From Pseudomonas viridiflava (lineage in GTDB: Bacteria; Pseudomonadota; Gammaproteobacteria; Pseudomonadales; Pseudomonadaceae): 64,000 bases of DNA. This document shows positions 34,657 to 44,300 of the stretch, piece by piece. Both the position numbers and the translations under genes were made by a program. The notes below the pieces were generated by a model. That model had not been told where the DNA came from and made no database searches. It worked only from the letters and a program-made list of their open reading frames with translations. How positions within the stretch are numbered: position 1 is the stretch's first letter; each line of letters starts with the position of its first letter. Location: NCBI RefSeq assembly GCF_900583165.1, contig NZ_UTKY01000024.1, positions 1-64,000 of the forward strand, given 5' to 3'.

Positions 34657-35694
34657 CTAACGTGCCTTGGCTTTATCCTTCAAGTCGGCGGTCAGTTGTT
34701 CAAGGAACATAGCCAAGGCCACTTCCTCTGCCTTGAGCCCTTTGCGCAGTCGGGGCTTGGGCAGCCTGGACAGTTCGCCGAGGCTGAAATGCTCCAGCAC
34801 GGCAGGGTGTATATAGCACTTGCGGCACACCGCCGGGGTGTTGCCCAACTGTTTGGCGACGTCCTTGACCATCGCCACCACATGTCGCTTGGCATCGGAC
34901 TCCGGCTGCCACTCCAACTCACGCAATACCGCCAGCGCCATCGCGGTGCCTGCCCACGTGCGGTAATCCTTGGCGGTAAAGTCAGCACCGGTGAGGCTGT
35001 GCAGGTAGGCGTTGACGTCGTGGGAGCTGACCGTATGCCGCTCTCCGTCTTCGTCCAGATACTGAAACAGATTCTGCCCTGGCAACTCCAGGCAGCGCTT
35101 GACCACCGTGGCCAAGCGCCGGTCCTTGACGCTGATTTGGTGCTCGACACCGCTCTTGCCGCGAAACTGGAATTGAATTTCGCTGCCTTTAACATCCACA
35201 TGGCGGGTGCGCAGGGTGGTCAGCCCGTAGGATTTATTGTCGCGTGCATATTGCGCGTTGCCGACGCGGATGAGCGTGGCGTCCAGCAGCATCACCACCG
35301 TGGCCAAGACTTTTTCGCGGGTAAACCCGGGCTCGGCAATTTGTGCTTCCAACTGCTTGCGCAGTTTAGGCAGCGCGTTGCCAAACTCCTGCAGGCGGGA
35401 GTACTTGTCTGTGTCGCGCACTTCACGCCAACGTTCGTGATAGCGATATTGCTTGCGCCCCCTTGCGTCGCGACCGGTAGCTTGCAAATGGCCACGAGGG
35501 TCCGCGCAAATCCACACATCGGTGTAGGCGGGCGGGACGGCCAGGGCATTCAGGCGCTGGATCTCCTTGGCGTCCTCGATGCGTATACCTTTCGCATCGA
35601 AATACTGGAACTTGCCCCGCAGGGTTTTGCGGCGGATTCCAGGCTGGGTGTCATCAACATAATGTAAGTCGCGGGGCAGGTCGGCGTCGGACAT
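34657..35694 (-). CDS. DNA topoisomerase IB (poxvirus type)
   Basis: A 345-residue topoisomerase of the viral/bacterial IB type, which relaxes supercoils through a 3'-phosphotyrosine. Recognisable are the N-terminal GIRRKTLRGKFQYFD, LIRVGNAQYARDNKSYGLTTLRTRHV (catalytic Arg143 and the Lys region), FRGKSGVEHQI, KDYRTWAGT (second catalytic Arg) and the nucleophile Tyr294 in CRKCYIHPAVLEHF. All catalytic residues are intact. It is downstream of modABC but has its own upstream gap with a stem-loop. Confidence 0.95.
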   Translation of the reverse strand: MSDADLPRDLHYVDDTQPGIRRKTLRGKFQYFDAKGIRIEDAKEIQRLNALAVPPAYTDVWICADPRGHLQATGRDARGRKQYRYHERWREVRDTDKYSRLQEFGNALPKLRKQLEAQIAEPGFTREKVLATVVMLLDATLIRVGNAQYARDNKSYGLTTLRTRHVDVKGSEIQFQFRGKSGVEHQISVKDRRLATVVKRCLELPGQNLFQYLDEDGERHTVSSHDVNAYLHSLTGADFTAKDYRTWAGTAMALAVLRELEWQPESDAKRHVVAMVKDVAKQLGNTPAVCRKCYIHPAVLEHFSLGELSRLPKPRLRKGLKAEEVALAMFLEQLTADLKDKAKAR

Positions 35695-35723
35695 GGTAGG
35701 CGTTCCTCAGGGCATGTTTGATT

Positions 35724-35743
35724 GACCGCAGCACTGTGCGGTC
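35724..35743. other. Stem-loop between modC and topoisomerase IB gene
   Basis: GACCGCA / TGCGGTC form a 7-bp stem with loop GCACTG. No T-run follows in either direction. Possible weak attenuator or mRNA end for modABC. Confidence 0.4.
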
Positions 35744-35757
35744 GTGCCAAAAGGTTT

Positions 35758-36843
35758 CTACGCCAGTACTGCCACCGCTTTGATCTGTGCCCACAGCATG
35801 AGGCCTGGGCGCAGTTGCAATTGGTCGCGGGAGAAGCGGGTAATGCGTGCCAGCAACGGCGTGCCGCCGGCGTCCAGGCGCACGAGCACGTGGGCGTGGT
35901 TGTCTGCGCCGAGTTCCTGCACGACTATCACCGGCAAGCGATTGAGGATGCTGCTGTGTTCCTCGGCTTGCAGGCTGAGGCTCACGTCCCGCGCCTGGAC
36001 CTTGATCCGCAACGCTTTGCCCAGTGCCAATGGCGCGTGGGCCACGCGCATGTGCAGGGGGCTGCCGGGCAGTTGCAATGTCAGCAGTTGGTAATGCTCA
36101 TCGTAGGCGCTGACGGTGCCATTGATCACCACCCCGGCGTCATCGCCCGACGCCATCGGCAGGTCGAGCCGCGCCAGGGTTTCGCCGATGGGGCCGCTGG
36201 CCAGCGCCTTGCCGTCACTGAGCAACACGAGGTGATCGGCCAGACGCGCCACTTCATCCTGGGCGTGGCTGACGTACAGCACGGGTATGTCCAACTCATC
36301 ATGCAAACGTTCCAGGTACGGCAGGATTTCGCTTTTGCGCTGGCTGTCGAGGGCCGCCAAGGGTTCGTCCATCAACAGTAGTTTCGGGCTGGTCAGCAAC
36401 GCACGGGCGATACCGATGCGTTGGCGCTCACCGCCGGAGAGGTGTTGCGGGTGGCGGTCGAGCAGATGGCCGATGCCCAGCAACTCGGTGGCCTGGGCCA
36501 TGTCGACATGACGCTGCTGACGCGGGATGCGCTTGAGGCCGAACTCCAGATTGGCCCGTACCGATAAGTGCGGGAACAGACTGGCTTCCTGGAACACATA
36601 ACCGAGCGCCCGTTTGTGCGGCGGTACGAATAGCCCGCTGCGGCTGTCTTGCCAGACTTCATCGTTGATCTGGATAAACCCGTCTTCGGCCCGCTCAAGC
36701 CCCGCGATGCAGCGCAGGCAGGTGGTCTTGCCCGAACCGGAGTGCCCGTACAGCGCGGTCACGCCCCGACCGGGCAAGTGCAAATCCACATCGAGGGCAA
36801 AGCCCGAATACTTGAGTTGCAGGCGCACATCAATCATCGACAT
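35758..36843 (-). CDS. modC: Molybdate ABC transporter ATP-binding protein ModC
   Basis: A 361-residue ATPase: Walker [11 protein letters not shown]-loop [10 protein letters not shown], signature [15 protein letters not shown], Walker B LLLMDEP, and switch His in VSHAQDEV. The C-terminal part (about residues 290-355, [21 protein letters not shown] and [16 protein letters not shown]) is a MOP/TOBE molybdate-binding domain, which identifies it as ModC. It overlaps modB at one base. Confidence 0.96.
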   Translation of the reverse strand: MSMIDVRLQLKYSGFALDVDLHLPGRGVTALYGHSGSGKTTCLRCIAGLERAEDGFIQINDEVWQDSRSGLFVPPHKRALGYVFQEASLFPHLSVRANLEFGLKRIPRQQRHVDMAQATELLGIGHLLDRHPQHLSGGERQRIGIARALLTSPKLLLMDEPLAALDSQRKSEILPYLERLHDELDIPVLYVSHAQDEVARLADHLVLLSDGKALASGPIGETLARLDLPMASGDDAGVVINGTVSAYDEHYQLLTLQLPGSPLHMRVAHAPLALGKALRIKVQARDVSLSLQAEEHSSILNRLPVIVVQELGADNHAHVLVRLDAGGTPLLARITRFSRDQLQLRPGLMLWAQIKAVAVLA

Positions 36844-37523
36844 CAGCTCCAGCCCATCTTGGTTTTACGGCTGGAGTACAGCGCCAGCAACACCAGGAAC
36901 GCAAACACCACCATCGAACCCGCCAGCCAATGGGCTTGGGCGTATTCCATGGCTTCCACGTGATCATAGATCTGGACTGAAACAACACGGGTCTTGTCCG
37001 GGATATTGCCGCCGATCATCAGCACCACCCCGAACTCACCGACGGTATGGGCGAAACCCAGAATCGACGCCGTGATAAAGCCTGGGCGGGCCAGGGGCAG
37101 GATCACCGTGAAAAACGTATCCCAAGGGTTGGCTCTCAACGTAGCAGCCACTTCCAAGGGGCGTGTGCCGATGGCGGAGAAGGCGTTCTGCAACGGCTGC
37201 ACCACAAACGGCATGGAATAGATCACCGAGCCAATCACCAGCCCGGCGAAACTGAAGGTGAGGGTGCCCAGGCCCAGCCATTGGGTGAACTGGCCGAAGT
37301 AACCGTTGGGCCCCATGGTTAACAGCAGGTAGAAGCCGATGACCGTCGGTGGCAACACCAACGGCAAAGCGACGATGGCCCCAATGGGGCCGCGCCACCA
37401 CGAACGGGTGCGCGACAGCCACAGGGCAATCGGAGTGCCGATGATCAGTAGGATCACCGTAGTCAGTGACGCCAGTTTAATGGTCAACCAAATGGCGGAG
37501 AAATCGGCACTCGATAGGGGCAT
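36843..37523 (-). CDS. modB: Molybdate ABC transporter permease ModB
   Basis: A 226-residue inner-membrane permease with about five helices and the EAA loop [25 protein letters not shown] characteristic of ModB, plus [22 protein letters not shown], the ModB hallmark. It forms the molybdate channel with ModC. It follows modA directly. Confidence 0.95.
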   Translation of the reverse strand: MPLSSADFSAIWLTIKLASLTTVILLIIGTPIALWLSRTRSWWRGPIGAIVALPLVLPPTVIGFYLLLTMGPNGYFGQFTQWLGLGTLTFSFAGLVIGSVIYSMPFVVQPLQNAFSAIGTRPLEVAATLRANPWDTFFTVILPLARPGFITASILGFAHTVGEFGVVLMIGGNIPDKTRVVSVQIYDHVEAMEYAQAHWLAGSMVVFAFLVLLALYSSRKTKMGWS

Positions 37524-38350
<827 letters not shown>

Positions 38351-38387
38351 TCGCCATTGCCGGTACAGCCCAACGTTGCCCCTTAGA

Positions 38388-39452
38388 TTAGTTCTGCTTG
38401 AACTTGGCCAGCGCCTGTTCAGCCAGTTCGCGCGTCAGATCGTAGGTGGAGATGTCTTTGCCAAGGCCCAATGCCTGGCCTGACCATAGGTTGCTGAAGC
38501 CTGCTTCATCCTTGGCCTTGAGCGGCATCAAGGCGCCACCTGACGTAGGAAATGCTGGCGCATTCGGGTTGATTGCGCCCAGTTCGCGCATGACCCGGTT
38601 GACGATGCCCCGCGCTGGCCGGCCAGTAAACAGGTTGGTCAGCGCCGTTTCGCTGGCCTGGGCGTGACGCAGTGCATGGTGATGGGAAGGGGTGACATTG
38701 GCTTCGGGCGTGAACAAATAGGCCGTGCCGATTTGCACGGCACAAGCCCCCAGCGCAAATGCGGCGACAATCCCGCGCGCGTCACCAATACCGCCGGCCG
38801 CGATCACCGGGACGCTGACGGCGTCGACGATTTGCGGCAGCAGGGCAAACAGGCCGATTTGGGTGTTGAGGTCGTCACTTAGAAATAATCCGCGATGGCC
38901 TCCCGCCTCAATGCCCATGGCGATGATGGCATCGCAGCCGTGTTGTTCCAGCCAGATAGCTTCTTCGACAGTGGTTGCCGAGGACAGCACCTTCGCGCCA
39001 GTGGCTTTCACTCGGTCAAGCAGCGCCTTTTCCGGCAGGCCGAAGTGAAAGCTGACGACTTCTGGACGGAATGCTTCGATCACTTGGCAGGCCGCCTCAT
39101 TAAACGGCTCGCGATTGGACACCGGTGTGGGCGCGTCGTAATCCGCGCCCAGCTCTCGGTAGTAAGGCTGCAGCAATTGTTTCCAGCGAAGGTCGCGGGC
39201 GGTGTCGGGTATGGGTGGCTGGTGGCAGAAGAAGTTGACGTTGATCGGGCGCGGGCTGGCATCGCGAATAGTGGTCAGCGCCTCGCGCAGCTGCTCGACG
39301 CTCAAGGCCGCTGCCGGCAGTGAACCCAACGCTCCCGCATTGTTCGCGGCGATGACCATGGCCGTGGTTGTCCCGACGGCCATGGGGGCCTGGATGATGG
39401 GCAGTTCGATACCCAGGAGGTCAAGAAGGCGGGTGTCTGGCCAGGTGCTCAT
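38388..39452 (-). CDS. Nitronate monooxygenase / NAD(P)H-dependent flavin oxidoreductase
   Basis: A 354-residue FMN TIM-barrel protein of the 2-nitropropane dioxygenase family, which oxidises alkyl nitronates. Visible: IIQAPMAVGTTTAMVIAANNAGALGSLPAA (N-terminal flavin site), FHFGLPEKALLDRVKATGAKVLSSATT, GCDAIIAMGIEAGGHRG, and GGIGDARGIVAAFALGACAVQIGTAYLFTPEA. The catalytic His is probably in GGHRG. Start is the ATG at 39452 preceded by GGAG; the frame extends upstream without support. Confidence 0.92.
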   Translation of the reverse strand: MSTWPDTRLLDLLGIELPIIQAPMAVGTTTAMVIAANNAGALGSLPAAALSVEQLREALTTIRDASPRPINVNFFCHQPPIPDTARDLRWKQLLQPYYRELGADYDAPTPVSNREPFNEAACQVIEAFRPEVVSFHFGLPEKALLDRVKATGAKVLSSATTVEEAIWLEQHGCDAIIAMGIEAGGHRGLFLSDDLNTQIGLFALLPQIVDAVSVPVIAAGGIGDARGIVAAFALGACAVQIGTAYLFTPEANVTPSHHHALRHAQASETALTNLFTGRPARGIVNRVMRELGAINPNAPAFPTSGGALMPLKAKDEAGFSNLWSGQALGLGKDISTYDLTRELAEQALAKFKQN

Positions 39453-39562
39453 GGGATGCGTCTCCAGCGTTAGTGAGGCTTTTCGCTGTTTTAGCAGGGC
39501 CCTCGGCACCCGGCCAGTCTGTTTTATTCACTGGACGAAGCGGATGTTTCGTGCGACGGCGA

Positions 39563-40441
39563 TCAGCCGACCGAGCCGCCCAGCACCTCGTGGATCCGCT
39601 GGGCGATATGGGCCGCATGGGTTTCCAAGGCGAAGTGGCCGGTGTCCAGTAACTCCACCACGGCGTTGGCGTTGTCGGCTTGGTATGCATGGGCGCCTGG
39701 CGGGATGAAGAACGGGTCGTTCTGGCCCCAGATCACGAGTGTCGGCACCTGGTATTTACGGAAGAACGCTTGAAACGCGGGGTATTGGATCAGGTTATTG
39801 CGGTAATCGTAGAACAGGTCTAACTGGATCTCTTCGTTGCCTGGCCGCTGCATCAGCAGGACATCGAGCATGTAAGACTCCGGCGCGACTAACTCCGGCT
39901 GGTTCACACCCTGCAGGTATTGATAACGCGTGCCTTCCAGGCCTAGCACACCGTTGCGAACCACCTCGCGATTGGCGGCGCTTGGGTCGGCCCAGTACGC
40001 GCGAATCGGTGCCCAGGAATCCCCAAGGCCCTCTAGGTAGGCATTGCCGTTTTGCGAGACCAGTACGCTGACCCGCTCAGGGTGCGCCACCGCCAGGCGC
40101 AAGCCCACCGGCGCGCCGTAATCAAACACGTAGAGGGCGTAGCGGCTCAATGCGAGTGCATCGACAAAATGCCCTACGGTGAGCGCCAGGTTATCGAAGG
40201 TGTAGTGGTAATTGCGCTCTGGCAGTACTTCGGTAAAACCAAAGCCGGGTAGGTCCGGCGCGATCACGCGAAAGCGCGTGGCGAGCAAAGGGATCAGGTC
40301 GCGGTACATATGGGATGAACTGGGGAACCCATGCAGCAGCAACATCACCGGGGCTGTCGGGTCGCCTGCCTCGCGGTAGAACATGCGCACGCCATCGGCA
40401 TCAATGTAACGGTGGTGAACAGCGGGGGCTTGGATAGTCAT
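39563..40441 (-). CDS. Alpha/beta-fold hydrolase with Asp nucleophile (epoxide hydrolase/dehalogenase-like)
   Basis: A 292-residue alpha/beta hydrolase. Oxyanion-hole motif LLHGFPSSSHMYRDL (residues 35-49) and APDLPGFGFTE; the nucleophile elbow reads VFDYGAPVG with Asp107, not Ser, which places it with haloalkane dehalogenases or epoxide hydrolases. The catalytic His is in DTGHFALETH. Divergent from a CGNR regulator across 174 bp containing three matching inverted repeats. Substrate unknown. Confidence 0.9.
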   Translation of the reverse strand: MTIQAPAVHHRYIDADGVRMFYREAGDPTAPVMLLLHGFPSSSHMYRDLIPLLATRFRVIAPDLPGFGFTEVLPERNYHYTFDNLALTVGHFVDALALSRYALYVFDYGAPVGLRLAVAHPERVSVLVSQNGNAYLEGLGDSWAPIRAYWADPSAANREVVRNGVLGLEGTRYQYLQGVNQPELVAPESYMLDVLLMQRPGNEEIQLDLFYDYRNNLIQYPAFQAFFRKYQVPTLVIWGQNDPFFIPPGAHAYQADNANAVVELLDTGHFALETHAAHIAQRIHEVLGGSVG

Positions 40442-40457
40442 TTCGGGCGAGCCTCAT

Positions 40458-40587
40458 GTAACTTAATAAATTGGTTTTAGTGGTTACTCGCCTCAAAATC
40501 TGCGCCGATAAATGTAACCTGTCAAATAATTTATTAAGGTTACTGATTGACGGTGAGTAACTAGTATCGTGAGTGCTTAGCGGTTAC
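40458..40587. promoter_or_regulatory. Three tandem GTAAC-N20/21-GTTAC inverted repeats (candidate operators)
   Basis: GTAAC/GTTAC pairs occur at 40458-40487, 40514-40543 and 40557-40587. The first two pairs are exactly 30 bp end to end, the third 31. The stretches GTAACttaataaatt and aatttattaagGTTAC from pairs 1 and 2 are themselves inverted copies of each other. This is the whole divergent intergenic region between the hydrolase and the regulator, so cooperative operator sites are likely. Confidence 0.65.
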
Positions 40588-40615
40588 TATTGCGACGTGC
40601 TCACGAGGAATGAAC

Positions 40616-41194
40616 ATGACTGCTACTGCACCGCTTGAACCCTATGTGCTTGCCGACGACCCGGTGTTGGACATGCTCAACACCCGTGCCAACGTTGATG
40701 GCGAGCCCATTGAATTTTGGCAAAGCGACACCGATGTGGAGCGTTGGCTGGTACGCCTGGGTTGGGTTCCGGAGGGCGAGACACCGGTATTTGAGGCGGG
40801 CAGTTTGCTCGTTGCGGCCAAGGCGTTGCGGGAGGTGATCCGTGCAGTGCTGGAACAGCGCAAGGCTGGAGCGCAGGGCGACCCCAGCGCACTGAACGGT
40901 TTTTTGCGCAAGGCCGTGAGCCACCCACAATTGACCTGGGCGGCAACGGGTGATTTGCGCCTGGAGCGCCAGCGCAAAGTGCAGACGCCAGAGCAGTTCC
41001 TGGCGCCGCTAGCCGAAGCGGCTGCCGCCTTACTCGTAGACGGTGACTTCAATCTGATCCGTACGTGCGAGCATCCCGAGTGCGTGCTGTGGTTTTACGA
41101 TCGAACCAAGGCCCACAAGCGCCGGTGGTGCAGCATGGCGCTGTGTGGCAACCGGCATAAGGTTGCCGAGTTCCGCAAGCGCAAGCAGCTTTAA
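40616..41194 (+). CDS. CGNR zinc-finger transcription factor (ABATE domain)
   Basis: A 192-residue protein of the CGNR family. The N-terminal ABATE-like domain (about residues 1-125) is followed by a C-terminal zinc finger: RTCEHPECVLWFYDRTKAHKRRWCSMALCGNRHKVAEFR, with four Cys and the CGNR motif. I take the second ATG (40616), seven bases from GAGGA; the first ATG at 40610 is too close to that site. Divergent from the hydrolase and likely regulates it through the GTAAC repeats. Its stop overlaps the ada stop on the opposite strand. Confidence 0.9.
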   Translation: MTATAPLEPYVLADDPVLDMLNTRANVDGEPIEFWQSDTDVERWLVRLGWVPEGETPVFEAGSLLVAAKALREVIRAVLEQRKAGAQGDPSALNGFLRKAVSHPQLTWAATGDLRLERQRKVQTPEQFLAPLAEAAAALLVDGDFNLIRTCEHPECVLWFYDRTKAHKRRWCSMALCGNRHKVAEFRKRKQL

Positions 41195-42246
41195 GCGTCG
41201 CGTTCGCGCTCCAACAACTGCCGCTTGCGCTCAACCCCCCAGCGATAACCCGACAAGTCACCGTTGCTGCGCACTACGCGGTGGCAGGGGATGGCCACTG
41301 CCAAGCTGTTGGCGCCACAGGCCTGGGCCACGGCGCGAAAGGATTTCGGCGCGCCTATACGCTCGGCAATTTGCCCGTAGCTGGCGGTGCTGCCGAGTGG
41401 TATGTCGCGTAATGCCTGCCAGACTCGCTCTTGAAAAGCGGTGCCACGCAGGTCCAGCGGCAGGTTCAGGCCGAGGGCAGGGGCTTCGATAAAGCCTACC
41501 ACCTGGGCAATCACCTGTTCGAAGCTGCGGTCGGCGCCCACCAGATTAGCTTTGGGAAACTGATCTTGCAGGTCGCGCACCAGTTTGTCCGGATCATCCC
41601 CCAGCAGAATCGCGCAGACGCCGCGAATGCTCTGCGCCACCAGAATGGCCCCCAGCGAACACTGCCCGACTGCAAACAGCATTTCACTGTGGCTGCCGCC
41701 GGCTTTGTAATCACTGGGTGTCATGCCGAGCAAGTGGTTGGCTGACTCGTAAAAGCGGCTATTGGAGTTAAAACCAGCGTTATATAACGCATCGGTTACC
41801 GAATGTTGGCCCTTGAGCCCATCGCGCACCTTGCGCGAACGATGGGCGCTGACGTAACCCTTGGGCGTCAGGCCGGTAATCGCTTTGAACACGCGATGAA
41901 AGTGGAAGGGGCTCAGGCCTGCTTGGGCGGCGAGAGCTTCCAGGCCAGGCGGGGCATCGGCCTGCTCGATGTGCCGACAGGCATTGGCCACCAGTTGAGC
42001 GTGATGCGCTGCCACCTGAGTGCGGTCAGCGTTGGCGCGTTTATTGGCCCGATAACCGGCGGCCTCGGCTTGGGCGGGGGAGTCAAAAAACTCGACATTT
42101 TCGCGGCGTGGCAGGCGTGCTGTGCTGCTGGGACGGCAATACACGCCGGTGGTTTTTACGCCATACACAAACAGGCCATCGGCCTCGGGGTCGCGGGCCA
42201 GGATCGCGGCCCAGCGCGTATCGTGTTCGGTTGTCATGGTCAGCAC
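41191..42246 (-). CDS. ada: Ada-type methyltransferase/regulator with degenerate N-terminal zinc site
   Basis: A 351-residue protein with Ada layout: N-terminal Ada_Zn_binding domain (residues 10-75), an AraC helix-turn-helix (80-185), and a C-terminal O6-alkylguanine methyltransferase with active-site Cys in NSLAVAIPCHRVVRSNGDLSGY. In the N-domain only Cys37 of the four zinc ligands remains; the other three positions are Ser41, Asn68 and Ala71 (E. coli C42, C69, C72). The phosphotriester sensor that activates transcription is therefore probably altered, while guanine repair should be intact. Follows alkB by 66 bp. Start could also be ATG at 42237. Confidence 0.88.
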   Translation of the reverse strand: MLTMTTEHDTRWAAILARDPEADGLFVYGVKTTGVYCRPSSTARLPRRENVEFFDSPAQAEAAGYRANKRANADRTQVAAHHAQLVANACRHIEQADAPPGLEALAAQAGLSPFHFHRVFKAITGLTPKGYVSAHRSRKVRDGLKGQHSVTDALYNAGFNSNSRFYESANHLLGMTPSDYKAGGSHSEMLFAVGQCSLGAILVAQSIRGVCAILLGDDPDKLVRDLQDQFPKANLVGADRSFEQVIAQVVGFIEAPALGLNLPLDLRGTAFQERVWQALRDIPLGSTASYGQIAERIGAPKSFRAVAQACGANSLAVAIPCHRVVRSNGDLSGYRWGVERKRQLLERERDA

Positions 42247-42312
42247 TCTAGACGGATGTTGAGCAGACTAACGGGGTTGCACGCCACGGGCACTCCGAAG
42301 CTTGCGGTCAAA

Positions 42313-42978
42313 TCAGCCAGCGGTGCGGAAGGTCAAGTTGATGCGTTGCGGCCCCATGACGGCGTGCACGCCTTCCTTGATAGGCAATACGCCATGAAAG
42401 CGCAGGCGATCAACACCACCCCAGACAGCCACGTCGCCATGAAACAGCGAGACCTTTTGAGTCTTGTCACTGCGCGCATGGCCACCAAACAGAAAAATGG
42501 CCGGCAAACCCAGAGACACCGAGACCACGGGTGCATGGTAGCAGCGTTCATTTTTGTCCTGATGCAGGGACATTCTCGCACCTGGCACATAGCGGTTGAT
42601 CAAGCAGGCGTCGGGGGCAAAGTTGACAAAGCCAGCATCGGCTGCCGCCTCAATCGCCAGCTGGCGCAAGGCATCGGGCATGTTCGGCCAAGGCTGTTGG
42701 CTGCGAGGGTCAAGTGGGCTATAGCGGTAACCGCGGGTATCGGTGGTCCAGCCCAACGCACCGCAACTGCTCAAGGCCGCCGACATGGTAAATCCACCGG
42801 GAGTGACCATTTGCCGAAACGGCGATTGGGCCAGCACCTGTCGCAACTCGGGCAGAAGGCGCTCAATCCAGGGCAGGGCGTAGCCCCGAAGCACGTAGGA
42901 CTCTTCGCCGATCTGCTCACGCCCGGCAGGTTGTTGCAGGGCGTCGTCGGCGAACAAGTCCGCAGTGGGGCCGGGCAT
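42313..42978 (-). CDS. alkB: Alpha-ketoglutarate-dependent DNA repair dioxygenase AlkB
   Basis: A 221-residue Fe(II)/2-oxoglutarate dioxygenase that removes 1-methyladenine and 3-methylcytosine. Iron ligands: His-x-Asp in MSLHQDKNE, and a distal His in HGVLPIKEGVHAVMG; the 2-oxoglutarate-binding Arg is in RINLTFR (R-x5-R). The upstream PWIERLLPELRQV and LNCGALGWTTDTRGYRYS-type loop are typical. Upstream of ada on the same strand; together they form the adaptive alkylation response. Confidence 0.95.
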   Translation of the reverse strand: MPGPTADLFADDALQQPAGREQIGEESYVLRGYALPWIERLLPELRQVLAQSPFRQMVTPGGFTMSAALSSCGALGWTTDTRGYRYSPLDPRSQQPWPNMPDALRQLAIEAAADAGFVNFAPDACLINRYVPGARMSLHQDKNERCYHAPVVSVSLGLPAIFLFGGHARSDKTQKVSLFHGDVAVWGGVDRLRFHGVLPIKEGVHAVMGPQRINLTFRTAG

Positions 42979-42982
42979 GCTG

Positions 42983-43150
42983 TTAGAGCGCCTTGCTCAC
43001 GTTGATGTCGGTGATTTCATCCGACGCCTCGTGGATTTTCGCCAGCGCTTGCTTAGCTTCTTCAACGTTGTTGCTCTGCAGTTGAGCGAATTCGAAGCGG
43101 CGTTCACCGTTGAGTTTGTACTTGATGACGTATTTGGTGGTGGTAGTCAC
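42983..43150 (-). CDS. Conserved small protein (55 residues), hypothetical
   Basis: A 55-residue protein with a GTG start preceded by AGGAAAG. It begins TTTTKYVIKYKLNGERRFEF and ends EITDINVSKAL, a charged beta-alpha pattern. Four bases separate its stop from the alkB start and 25 bp separate it from the DUF1883 gene, all on the same strand. No function is recognised. Its regular pattern and context argue it is a real gene. Confidence 0.6.
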   Translation of the reverse strand: MTTTTKYVIKYKLNGERRFEFAQLQSNNVEEAKQALAKIHEASDEITDINVSKAL

Positions 43151-43175
43151 GGCTCTTTCCTGTTGGGTGGTCGAC

Positions 43176-43478
43176 TCAGCTTAACTTGGTGCTGGTGCGA
43201 CGCACGATGCGAATCTTGTGGGACAAGGTCGGCTTTTTGGTGACGCTGATGGCGCGGCGTGTCACCACATCCAGGGTGATATTCCAGAACCCGGTGCTGG
43301 GCGCGGTGATCTTGGCCGGGAACTTGTCGAACGCTCCGCCATGATACGTATGACGGCCGCCATTCTTGAAACTGCGAAAGTTGGCGTCGCTCATCAGGCG
43401 GATATTGCACGTTTGCGAGCATTCGATGACAACAATGTCTCCCTCATTGAGGTGCTCACGCTGGTGGATGAATTTCAT
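43176..43478 (-). CDS. DUF1883-like small protein
   Basis: A 100-residue beta-rich protein. MKFIHQREHLNEGDIVVIECS, CNIRLMSDANFRSFKNGGRHTYHGGAF and PAKITAPSTGFWNITLDV match the DUF1883 family, whose known structure is a compact beta domain sometimes fused to TIR domains. Here it is alone. Basic C-terminus (SVTKKPTLSHKIRIVRR). Function unknown. Likely in one operon with the 55-residue gene and possibly alkB. Confidence 0.75.
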   Translation of the reverse strand: MKFIHQREHLNEGDIVVIECSQTCNIRLMSDANFRSFKNGGRHTYHGGAFDKFPAKITAPSTGFWNITLDVVTRRAISVTKKPTLSHKIRIVRRTSTKLS

Positions 43479-43689
43479 TAGGTGTCTCCAGAAGGGCTTT
43501 TTCTGAAAAATCAGAACGATACGTAGGTTAAGATGGAGTTTATCAGCCCCAGCGCGTTTATTATCGCGTCGTCTTCGACGACAACGACAATTTAAAACAG
43601 TTATTTATCGAGTTATCAGGGATAAATCCTACGTTCGCGGGAGAAATTTACCATCCCCGCTGTCGTAGGGTCTTTATTGGAGGTTTTGT

Positions 43690-44040
43690 ATGAAGTGGAG
43701 TGTGTTGGTTCTGACCCTGGCAATAGGTGGGTGTGCTTCGGTTGCAGATATCAAGCAGACCCCCCCGACCTTGGCGGTGATTTCCGGGAAGAAACCTCAG
43801 GAATACGCCGCGTGCGTGGTGCAGAAACTGTCTGCAACCCGCCGGCCCCCGCAGATCGAGCCGCGCAAGGAAGGCGTACAGGTGATTGTGCCGCAGAAAT
43901 TTTCCGCTGACCCTTCCGCAATTTTCGAAATTGAAGAGCGCTCGAGTGGCAGCAGTATCAAGCTGTACGAGAGCATGTCCAACGTGCCTATCCGCCCAGC
44001 TGATGTGAAGAAGGCCGGTGAAGAGTGCATTTCCGGCTGA
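43690..44040 (+). CDS. Small outer-membrane lipoprotein, hypothetical
   Basis: A 116-residue lipoprotein with signal MKWSVLVLTLAIGGC (lipid Cys15). TATTGGAGG lies just upstream. The mature part has two conserved Cys (AACVVQKL and EECISG) and GSSIKLYESM. The same order of lipobox, first Cys, GSS(I/V)K and C-terminal Cys is seen in the 31638 lipoprotein, suggesting paralogues. Function unknown; next gene is 21 bp downstream. Confidence 0.75.
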   Translation: MKWSVLVLTLAIGGCASVADIKQTPPTLAVISGKKPQEYAACVVQKLSATRRPPQIEPRKEGVQVIVPQKFSADPSAIFEIEERSSGSSIKLYESMSNVPIRPADVKKAGEECISG

Positions 44041-44061
44041 TGCCGTGACGGAAGATCTGAT

Positions 44062-44292
44062 ATGAAGCGTGAACATGTCAAAGCTCGCCAGGCCGAAGGT
44101 CAGATTTCGGCCACCCATGTCATCCAGAACCCCGCCGACCTTGACGAGTGGATCGTGTTCTTCAAGAAAGGCGACGGGCGCAGTTTTTTCCTGGTGGACG
44201 ATCAGGACGAAGTCGAGTCCTTTGCCAGCGTTGATAAGCTGACCGAGACCTTGCGCGGGCTGGGGGTCAAGTTTGCCGAGATCCACCTATAG
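44062..44292 (+). CDS. Hypothetical small protein
   Basis: A 76-residue soluble protein: MKREHVKARQAEGQISATHVIQN, then WIVFFKKGDGRSFFLVDDQDEVESFAS. A beta-alpha pattern with acidic patch DDQDE. GGAAG precedes the ATG. Probably co-transcribed with the lipoprotein gene at 43690. No family recognised. Confidence 0.6.
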   Translation: MKREHVKARQAEGQISATHVIQNPADLDEWIVFFKKGDGRSFFLVDDQDEVESFASVDKLTETLRGLGVKFAEIHL

Positions 44293-44300
44293 CGCGTGGA

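Noticed and set aside
43560..43600. GTCGTC-TTC-GACGAC hairpin before the lipoprotein gene
   Set aside because: Short stem, no T-run and no gene end nearby; not reported as a feature.
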